11,864 nucleotides of DNA from a bacterium. GTDB taxonomy: Bacteria; CSSED10-310; JAJRTK01. Shown in pieces: positions 7,501 through 11,864 of this stretch. The notes below the pieces were generated by a model. That model ran no database searches and had not been told where the DNA came from. It saw only the letters and a program-made list of their open reading frames with translations. Numbering within the stretch: position 1 is the first letter of the stretch; every line of letters starts with the position of its first letter. Where the stretch lies: positions 1-11,864 of the forward strand of contig JAJRTK010000272.1 in assembly GCA_024278345.1 (NCBI GenBank). The letters run 5' to 3'. A program made the translations under genes and the position numbers.

Positions 7501-8776
7501 TCGGCCAGGCGTTCCAAATTCAACCTATGGCTGCGATCTCGACAACATTGATGCCCTGCTCGATGACGAAGGCGGAGCCGGGCCGGTGGAAAGCGCGTGT
7601 CCTCCCACGGGAGGTCTCGATTACACACCCAACAATCCCTTGACGGCGTTTGATGGGGAGAACCTTTCCGGCACTTGGAGGCTGAAGGCGAGTGATGCTT
7701 TTAGCGGTGACACCGGGACCCTCGATAGCTGGTGTTTGATACCGACGACTTCGTCGCCGGCTACGGCGACTCCTACGTCAACACCGACGTTGACTCCTAC
7801 GATGACACCGACCTTAACGCCGACATCGACGTCTACTCTTACCCCGACGCCAACATCGACGCCAACCTTGACGCCGACCTTGACGCCGACCTTCACACCG
7901 ACCTTCACACCGACCTCGACGGTGACTTCTACGCCCACTTCCACCCCCACTCCGACGCCGACATCTACGGGAATTCGCGGTGATTGCAATTCCGATACTT
8001 TCGTAGACGCAGGTGACTTGTCGGCGGAGCCCTTGGAGATCTTTGATGGAGATGGATTCGATCCAAATGCGGTCCCCGGTGGCACTTTTGCCGGTGACCC
8101 CATCGGTTGCAACTCCAATGCCGATAGTGTGGTGGACGCGGGAGATCTTTCCTGCACGGTCCTTCTCATTGGCAGTACCCCTTGCGTTATCGTACGCGGG
8201 GAAGCTGCCGGGCTGGCCCAATTGCAGATCGTTCCAGCCAGCTCTGGGAAGGGAGCGAATGCGGGTTCGGTAGCGTTTGACCTGCGTCTTGACAGCGGTG
8301 GGCATGACCTTTCCGCCCTGGCCTTCAAGATTCGGTTCCGGCCAACCTGCCTCGGATTCGATGCTCGAGATCTCGATCAGGATGGCGTGCCCGACGGTGT
8401 GAAACTTGACCTGGCACTAGGTCTCACGGGGGCAGTCAACTTGAAGCCAGGGCAAGAGCTCTCCGACCTGGAATTCGTGATCTTCGATCCAGTGGCGCCG
8501 CTCTCCCGCTTCAACGATGGACCCGTGGCCAAGATTGTGTTCGAGGACCGTTGCCAGGTGCTCCAGGGAGATTGGACCTCTGATCTTGGATTTAGCTCCA
8601 TGGAGCCCGCCTCATTTGGTGGTGTTCAAGGCCAAAGCGTTCCAGGCGAAGCCCAACCGTCCATCGCGGCACCAGTGCCACTCCAAAAGCCTTGGTTCCT
8701 TCTGAGCCTGGGATTCTTGATCCTTGCGACGGCGCTGGGTCTCTTGAGGAAAAAGAGGGCCTTTGGCTTGCGGTGA
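4583..8776 (+). CDS. Large multidomain surface protein with P domain, dockerin-like and cohesin-like modules
   Basis: Encodes 1397 aa. Residues 1-24 form a signal peptide (RRGK, hydrophobic core, cut after LQA). Residues 27-140 (IHYEGRI... RFDMLFRYFE... GRFQVELGAG) resemble the YQGRL/LRFRLYD/GLFTVELDFG domain at the N terminus of many secreted adhesin-like proteins. Residues 260-712 are a long beta-rich, propeller-like region. An Ig-like domain (713-812) and an FN3-like domain (813-910, HYWRVRSENSCS) follow. Residues 911-1056 match a proprotein-convertase P domain (GDLAFTLTHVDTGT, LSGTWRLKASDAFSGDTGTLDSW). Then come a Thr/Pro linker (1057-1131), two dockerin-like Ca loops (1134-1200), a cohesin-like domain (1205-1358) and a C-terminal hydrophobic helix with LLRKKR (about 1370-1390). 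No protease domain accompanies the P domain. It probably acts outside the cell as an anchored structural or binding protein. It is the first of three same-strand surface-protein genes. Confidence 0.88.
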   Translation: MRRGKFTWLCGMALPFLALNTLQAEGFPERIHYEGRIDSAVAEPLEGRFDMLFRYFEPAGQEELLAERMEFVEVHQGRFQVELGAGKSGDGLMSVYRFGSLRDLFAAHAEVQVEVSVDGQVYSPKFRILPAGHSLKSRLVLAGQRTDDDGKPHWKHYEAKSPATSVQAVSLEPGESASSDPHGPFLLPMRGPWISQPVRDLPPAAHKFVEPKDAVAINPLRHESLFDEEGNRFGTQAPKVDDPLAAASRMAPSAVLTPPLNLSFEGMSIADTPGYLPPDTEGVVGWDTVNSRLVYIQVVNTNFAMYDSAGAQIQVPTATNTLWSGMAGSPPCKIDNDGDAILMYDQFAQRWVLTQFAVTNPDISVCFAVSTTSDPQGTYYLYELVAQRFPDYYKLGIWPDPINNAYFMGTNSGAQTQYDVYAIDRASLLAGTPPSAAQFFQSYVNLMLPADVEGPDLPPSGFPGLYYTIRDGGEAYFGSPPNDSIDIYEFHVDWGTPANSTYTLVKSFAPPEITDFIWTVCGFFASNCLPQPGTSATIDSASWWPMQRLVYRNFGSYEALVGTWTVDTLATGDHAAPRWFDVRRKSGVWKVYQEGTHSPDGAHRWMPSIAMDAGGNIAIGYSVVDAGNTIYPSIRYATRLASELVGTLQAEASMMVGGGSQTSTSGRWGDYSSMELDPTDDCTFWYTTEYVQTNGTAPWRTRIGSFNLASDCTATTFTLYTDPPSNSVCQGTDAVYEVAVGQVNGYASNVTLSTTGAPAGATVAFSTNPVTPAGLSTMTIGNTAGVIPGSYQFDVVGTATFAKSNRVTLDVLAAISGTPPLQQPTNGATGVSTKPTFQWQADTNATQYTIQIATDAGFTTIVDTAVVLTNQYTPSTALAGGTLHYWRVRSENSCSTGSFSSAFSFTTAAVYCSSPAVAIPDNDPAGVTDDLVIGATGTLTDVNVSIVATHTYVGDLAFTLTHVDTGTAVTIIDRPGVPNSTYGCDLDNIDALLDDEGGAGPVESACPPTGGLDYTPNNPLTAFDGENLSGTWRLKASDAFSGDTGTLDSWCLIPTTSSPATATPTSTPTLTPTMTPTLTPTSTSTLTPTPTSTPTLTPTLTPTFTPTFTPTSTVTSTPTSTPTPTPTSTGIRGDCNSDTFVDAGDLSAEPLEIFDGDGFDPNAVPGGTFAGDPIGCNSNADSVVDAGDLSCTVLLIGSTPCVIVRGEAAGLAQLQIVPASSGKGANAGSVAFDLRLDSGGHDLSALAFKIRFRPTCLGFDARDLDQDGVPDGVKLDLALGLTGAVNLKPGQELSDLEFVIFDPVAPLSRFNDGPVAKIVFEDRCQVLQGDWTSDLGFSSMEPASFGGVQGQSVPGEAQPSIAAPVPLQKPWFLLSLGFLILATALGLLRKKRAFGLR
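7751..7975 (+). repeat. Thr/Pro linker coding repeat, gene A
   Basis: Codes about 75 residues in which almost every second residue is Thr (units such as TPTSTPTLTPT and TPTFTPTFTP). It separates the P domain from the dockerin-like part. Such linkers are extended and often O-glycosylated in exported proteins; glycosylation here is inference. Short repeats such as the two FTPT codon blocks suggest slippage growth. Confidence 0.85.
7976..8188 (+). other. Dockerin-like Ca-binding pair within gene A
   Basis: Two loops of similar sequence are visible: DCNSDTFVDAGDLS starting at residue 1134 and CNSNADSVVDAGDLSC about 45 residues later. The first fits the DxNxDxxxxxxD loop of type I dockerins. The second has N-S-N-A-D spacing with the same VDAGDLS ending. 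A 20-residue acidic insert (FDGDGFDPNAVPGG) lies between them, and Cys residues flank both loops (GDC, GC, SC, PC). It may therefore be a dockerin relative and not a standard dockerin. Confidence 0.6.
8195..8655 (+). other. Cohesin-like module of gene A
   Basis: The module runs LQIVPASSGKGANAGSVAFD to SFGGVQGQSVPG. It shares with the modules of the next two genes the block TCLGF near strand 3, a second Cys (EDRC), a FVIFDPVAPLSRFNDGPVAKIVF core and the SFG...VPG ending. A DLDQDGVPD Ca-type loop is inserted after TCLGF (8369-8395). Cohesin similarity rests on strand pattern and overall length, not on a database match. Confidence 0.55.
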
Positions 8777-8803
8777 GGCAGGGAATCCTTAGACTCCGTT
8801 GAA

Positions 8804-8845
8804 CCTGCCACCAATGGGATTCCGTGGAATCCCCCGTGTGGCAGG
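8804..8845 (+). repeat. Nested two-stem hairpin between genes A and B
   Basis: The outer arms CCTGCCAC (8804-8811) and GTGGCAGG (8838-8845) are perfect complements. Inside them, after a symmetric 4 x 4 internal loop, GGGATTCC (8816-8823) and GGAATCCC (8826-8833) are again perfect complements. It lies 27 bases after the stop of gene A and 67 bases before the start of gene B. There is no T tract right after it (TTTT only at 8871-8874). It could be an intercistronic stabiliser, a processing site or a partial terminator. Confidence 0.65.
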
Positions 8846-8900
8846 CTTCAGCGGAGAAGGGGCTGGGGAGTTTTGTGTTGTCGCCGGGGGAGGATGTTGT

Positions 8901-8904
8901 GAGG
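8901..8904 (+). promoter_or_regulatory. Ribosome binding site of gene B
   Basis: GAGG, 8 bases ahead of ATG at 8913. The frame is open back to a TTG at 8799, but only the 8913 start places the basic n-region directly before the signal peptide core. Confidence 0.5.
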
Positions 8905-8912
8905 TCGGGGAA

Positions 8913-10190
8913 ATGTCGAGAATTTGTCGTACTTCAATTGGACTTGTGCTGGCTTGTGTCTGGCATCAGGGGACGGTTGCAAGTGCTCAACCCCATCTCT
9001 CGATTTCCCAAAGTGTGCCTGCCGCTCCGGGAGACCGAGTGTCAGTTCCCTTGACGTTCGCGGGAAACGGCACGTTGATCTCTTCGACGGCGTTTTCCAT
9101 CGATTTTGATGAGACCTGTTTAGGGTTCGATCCCAAGGATGGAGATGGCGACGGAACTCCCGATGCCGTCACATTTTTTCTCCCCCCTGACTTTGCGCGC
9201 TCCGCGACTTATGATGCTGCCGACATCACTAGCGAGTTTTTCTTCGTCATCTTCGATCCCTTGCCGCCGCTGGCCAGTTTTCCCGATGGACCGATTGCGG
9301 CCATTGAGTTTACAGCATCCTGCACCCCCGCCGCCGGGACTGTTCTTGACGTTCCCGTGATCTTCGCCGCTGATCCAGTGACTTCCTTTGGAGACACCAC
9401 GGGGCAAGGAGTTCCGGGGACGACAAGCGATGGGTGGGTGACGATCATTGGCCCGACACCGACGGTGACATCGACGCCAACCAAAACGTGGACGCCAACG
9501 GAAACCGGCACCCCCTCGGAGACACCAACCAAGACCTTCACGCCAACCGAAACAGGCACGCCCTCGGACACGCCAACAACGAGATGGACTCCAGTCTCTG
9601 GCGCGACGTTCACACGAACCGTTACACCTAGCAACACGGCCTCAATGACCCCATCCTTCACCTTGACTCCGATAAACACGATGACATGGACGCCCACGGC
9701 GACGACAACCCCGTTTGTCCCCACTGCCACCAGAACAGCGACTCTTGTGTCTACGGCCACTCCGGCAGATCCTTCCCCAACGCCATCGGCGACCCCGTTA
9801 CTTCCGATGTTGACCGGAGGGTTGGTGGAAGGAAGTTGGCGTATTGAGTATGGGAGCGTGCTGCCGCCCGGTAGTTTTGTGGATCTGATGAGTACAACGA
9901 GAGATGAGCTGTTGGGAACGGGGGTCTCGGATGAGTTGGGGCGGGGAAGTGTCGATCTCATTCGGAGCTTGGAAGCCAGAGAAGTGCTGTTTGCGTTGAA
10001 CCGGGATACCGGAGTCGTAGGTCCAGAAGTGATTGTCGATGGAGCGCTGCTTTCGGCGGGATGGGAGGCATGGTCAGTGCGATTGCCTTTGGCGCTGCTG
10101 ATACTGTTTCTGGGAGGACGAGGTATTCAGCGCTACCATGCGTCAGGTGGAATGTCTTGTGAGCGATCATTTAGTAAGGATTCGTGCTAG
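8913..10190 (+). CDS. Anchored surface protein with one cohesin-like domain and Thr/Pro linker
   Basis: Encodes 425 aa. Residues 1-25 form a signal peptide (MSRICR, hydrophobic core, cut after ASA). Residues 28-178 form a cohesin-like module: [32 protein letters not shown], an inserted DGDGDGTPD Ca-type loop (76-84), [24 protein letters not shown], a second Cys in TASC, and [21 protein letters not shown]. Residues 181-298 are a Thr/Pro linker with an internal repeat of [13 protein letters not shown] / [13 protein letters not shown]. Residues 299-385 form a small domain I do not recognise ([22 protein letters not shown]). A hydrophobic helix near 386-403 ([12 protein letters not shown]) is followed by a 20-residue basic and Cys-containing tail. 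It probably sits in the cell envelope with the cohesin-like head displayed. It is the second of three same-strand genes, with 136 bases before it and 37 after. Confidence 0.85.
   Translation: MSRICRTSIGLVLACVWHQGTVASAQPHLSISQSVPAAPGDRVSVPLTFAGNGTLISSTAFSIDFDETCLGFDPKDGDGDGTPDAVTFFLPPDFARSATYDAADITSEFFFVIFDPLPPLASFPDGPIAAIEFTASCTPAAGTVLDVPVIFAADPVTSFGDTTGQGVPGTTSDGWVTIIGPTPTVTSTPTKTWTPTETGTPSETPTKTFTPTETGTPSDTPTTRWTPVSGATFTRTVTPSNTASMTPSFTLTPINTMTWTPTATTTPFVPTATRTATLVSTATPADPSPTPSATPLLPMLTGGLVEGSWRIEYGSVLPPGSFVDLMSTTRDELLGTGVSDELGRGSVDLIRSLEAREVLFALNRDTGVVGPEVIVDGALLSAGWEAWSVRLPLALLILFLGGRGIQRYHASGGMSCERSFSKDSC
9453..9806 (+). repeat. Thr/Pro linker coding repeat, gene B
   Basis: Codes about 118 residues of Thr/Pro-rich sequence, less regular than in the neighbouring genes and with Trp and Phe inserted ([22 protein letters not shown]). 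[10 protein letters not shown](E/D)TPT unit occurs twice (from about 9491 and 9539). It spaces the cohesin-like head from the membrane-proximal domain. Confidence 0.8.
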
Positions 10191-10227
10191 TGATCTTGCT
10201 TTCTACAATAGAACATAAGGGCGGTCG

Positions 10228-11864
10228 ATGCAGTTCACTCATCTAATTCGAATACTGCAACGTGATGCCGCAGCGGTTGGTTCTTCCCAAGAATTGTTTT
10301 CTCTTGCCGCTGATAGTCGGCGAGCGAGTAAATGTGCTCTTGAGGATAATGTGTTGCCAATTTCATTTCAAAAATGTAGTCAAACCCAAGAGCATGTTCA
10401 CGTCAAGATAGCGACCATCGCAAAGTTCCACCTGCCATGGCTCTTCTCTTTGTGCTTTTTATTTTTCCCGAACCTGGCGTTTGCGCAGACACCAAATTTG
10501 ACAATTCCATCGAACGTGGCGGCCACGCCAGGTCAACCAATCGATGTAGCAGTGCCGTTTACTAGCAACGGCAGCCTGATATCATCGACGACATTTTCCG
10601 TGGACTTCGACGAAACTTGCTTGAGCTACAATAGCACCGCGTTCAGCGTTCCAGCCGCGTTCACGACATCGGTGAATTATGACCCACTGGACACGACAGG
10701 TGAGCTGGACATCATGATCGCGGACCTTGCGGCTCCGCTGTCTGCTTTGCCGGATGGTATTGTAGTCACCTTCAACTTCACTCCTACGTGCATACCGGGC
10801 GGTGGTTCGATCATCGCTCCAGTGATCTTCTCTACCACGCCCAGCGCGTCGTTCGGAGACACGACGGGTGGGAGCGTAGCGGGAACGACGACGGATGGTT
10901 CTGTAGAGATTTTTGCTGGACCCAACCTGACGATTCCGTCGAATGTTCCTGCGACGTCGGGTCAGCCCGTAGATGTTGCGGTGCAGTTCACGAGCAATGG
11001 TAGCTCGATTTCGTCGATGACGTTTTCAGTGGACTTCGATGAAACCTGCTTGAGCTATGGCAGCACGGCGTTTAGTGTCCCGGCGGCATTCACGACGTCG
11101 GTGAATTACGATCCGCTGGATACGACAGGTGAGCTGGACATCGTGATCGCGGATCTTGTGGCTCCGCTGTCAGCTTTGGCAGACAGTATCGTGGTGACTT
11201 TCACGTTTACGGCAACCTGCACCCCGGGGGGGGGATCGATCATTGCTCCGGTGATCTTTTCCACAACGCCAAGTGCGTCGTTCGGGGATACGACGGGCGG
11301 GAGTGTACCGGGAACGACGACGGACGGTTCCGTAGAGATACTTGCCGTCACCGCGACGCCAACGAGCACGGCTACATCGACTCCGACGAGCACATTGACG
11401 CCCACTAGCACATTGACTCCAACAAATACGGCAACCCCGACAAGCACATCGACGTCGACTCCGACGAATACGGCAACATCGACAAGTACCTCAACGTTGA
11501 TTCCGACGAATACGGCAACTCCGACTGCGACAAATACATCGACATCGACGAATACCTCAACGTTGACTCCGACCAATACTGCGACGTTGACGCCGACGAG
11601 TACGGCAACCCCGACCAATACTGCGACGTTGACGCCGACGAGTACCTCAACGCCGACGAATACTGCGACGTTGACTCCGACGAGTACGGCAACCCCGACA
11701 AGTACCTCAACGTTGACTCCGACAAATACATCGACGCCGACAAGTACGGTGACGCCTACGCCGGTGATGCCCAACCTGACGATTCCGTCGAATGTTCCAG
11801 CGACATCAGGTCAGCCAGTAAATGTTCCGGTGCAGTTCACGAGCAATGGCAGCTTGATATCATC
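10228..11864 (+). CDS. Scaffoldin-like protein with tandem cohesin-like modules (cut by window end)
   Basis: The frame is open from ATG at 10228 to the window end: 545 codons plus two bases, no stop. A signal peptide core lies far in, at residues about 66-86 ([18 protein letters not shown], cut before QTP). The true start may therefore be GTG at 10351, which has GAGG 5 bases ahead and would give a 45-residue leader. ATG at 10228 has only a weak AAGG. Residues 89-231 and 232-374 are two abutting cohesin-like modules, 126 of 143 residues identical by my count. Each has [16 protein letters not shown] or [18 protein letters not shown], a second Cys, and [10 protein letters not shown](A/P)[10 protein letters not shown]. 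Residues 375-514 are a Thr/Pro linker, and a third module starts at 515. Unlike those in the two upstream genes, these modules lack the DxDxDG loop. The gene follows gene B by 37 bases, so co-transcription is likely. It may be a multivalent scaffold. Confidence 0.85.
   Translation, partial: MQFTHLIRILQRDAAAVGSSQELFSLAADSRRASKCALEDNVLPISFQKCSQTQEHVHVKIATIAKFHLPWLFSLCFLFFPNLAFAQTPNLTIPSNVAATPGQPIDVAVPFTSNGSLISSTTFSVDFDETCLSYNSTAFSVPAAFTTSVNYDPLDTTGELDIMIADLAAPLSALPDGIVVTFNFTPTCIPGGGSIIAPVIFSTTPSASFGDTTGGSVAGTTTDGSVEIFAGPNLTIPSNVPATSGQPVDVAVQFTSNGSSISSMTFSVDFDETCLSYGSTAFSVPAAFTTSVNYDPLDTTGELDIVIADLVAPLSALADSIVVTFTFTATCTPGGGSIIAPVIFSTTPSASFGDTTGGSVPGTTTDGSVEILAVTATPTSTATSTPTSTLTPTSTLTPTNTATPTSTSTSTPTNTATSTSTSTLIPTNTATPTATNTSTSTNTSTLTPTNTATLTPTSTATPTNTATLTPTSTSTPTNTATLTPTSTATPTSTSTLTPTNTSTPTSTVTPTPVMPNLTIPSNVPATSGQPVNVPVQFTSNGSLIS
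10492..10920 (+). repeat. Cohesin-like module 1 of gene C
   Basis: A 143-codon unit from CCAAATTTG to GCTGGA. It is directly followed by a second unit of the same length. It has Cys residues in DETCLSY and PTCIPGG that are conserved in the next unit, suggesting an intra-module disulfide. Confidence 0.85.
10921..11349 (+). repeat. Cohesin-like module 2 of gene C
   Basis: A 143-codon unit starting CCCAACCTG. By my alignment 17 of 143 residues differ from module 1, and there are also many synonymous changes. The duplication is therefore recent in protein terms but not brand new. No linker separates the two modules. Confidence 0.85.
11350..11769 (+). repeat. Thr/Pro linker coding repeat, gene C, with 42-bp tandem units
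   Basis: Codes 140 residues with Thr at nearly every second position ([17 protein letters not shown] and similar). The end part, 11581-11748, is four 42-bp units each coding 14 residues: [42 protein letters not shown] and [14 protein letters not shown]. The repeat keeps the frame and probably varies in length between strains. Confidence 0.85.
11770..11864 (+). repeat. Start of cohesin-like module 3 of gene C
   Basis: The first 31 codons of a third module, beginning CCCAACCTGACGATTCCG. Over this length it is closer to module 2 than to module 1 (shared [12 protein letters not shown] and VQFTSNGS), with GSLIS as in module 1. It is cut by the window end. Confidence 0.85.

Noticed and set aside
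7732-7983. Asp-rich open frame overlapping the Thr/Pro linker of gene A
   Set aside because: It is the shifted reading of ACN-CCG type repeats (DAD/DID pattern). The in-frame reading continues a clear domain protein on both sides.
11106-11774. Minus-strand frame of [11 protein letters not shown] repeats
   Set aside because: It is the reverse reading of the Thr/Pro linker and cohesin-like modules of gene C. The same pattern recurs opposite every Thr/Pro linker in the window.

Overview
The window looks like a chromosomal segment of an uncultured, fairly GC-rich Gram-negative-type bacterium. The grounds are a lipoprotein with a Ser at +2 after the lipobox Cys, secreted proteins ending in a hydrophobic segment plus basic tail rather than LPXTG, and long Thr/Pro linkers of the kind common in environmental Desulfobacterota, Binatota or Acidobacteriota-like genomes. 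The phylum is inference. No tRNA, rRNA, CRISPR array, transposase or phage gene was seen.

Left part (1-832): no convincing gene. It holds a run of four adjacent GC-rich stem-loops (48-139), a six-copy array of a 24-bp imperfect palindrome (313-456) and a perfect 11-bp-arm hairpin (474-499).

Middle part (833-4582): four ordinary genes. A small four-helix membrane protein and a small Cys-containing lipoprotein lie on the minus strand. A MaoC-type hydratase is on the plus strand, divergent from the lipoprotein. An isoprenylcysteine/phosphatidylethanolamine methyltransferase-like membrane enzyme is on the minus strand, convergent with the hydratase. A plausible intrinsic terminator follows the hydratase. 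A structured, gene-poor stretch (3909-4582) separates this set from the right half.

Right part (4583-11864): three consecutive plus-strand genes for large exported proteins, the most interesting part. Gene A (1397 aa) has a signal peptide, an adhesin-like N-terminal domain, a large beta-rich region, Ig-like and FN3-like domains, a proprotein-convertase-type P domain, a Thr/Pro linker, a dockerin-like pair of Ca-binding loops, a cohesin-like domain and a C-terminal membrane anchor. Gene B (425 aa) has a signal peptide, one cohesin-like domain, a Thr/Pro linker, an unrecognised domain and a membrane anchor. Gene C (cut by the window end) has a signal peptide, two abutting near-identical cohesin-like modules, a 140-residue Thr/Pro linker and the start of a third module.

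All three share the same variant cohesin-like fold with a conserved Cys pair and an SFG...VPG signature. Together they look like a surface-anchored, possibly Ca-dependent cohesin/dockerin-type assembly with a scaffoldin-like member. That functional reading is inference; the domain layout is read from the sequence.
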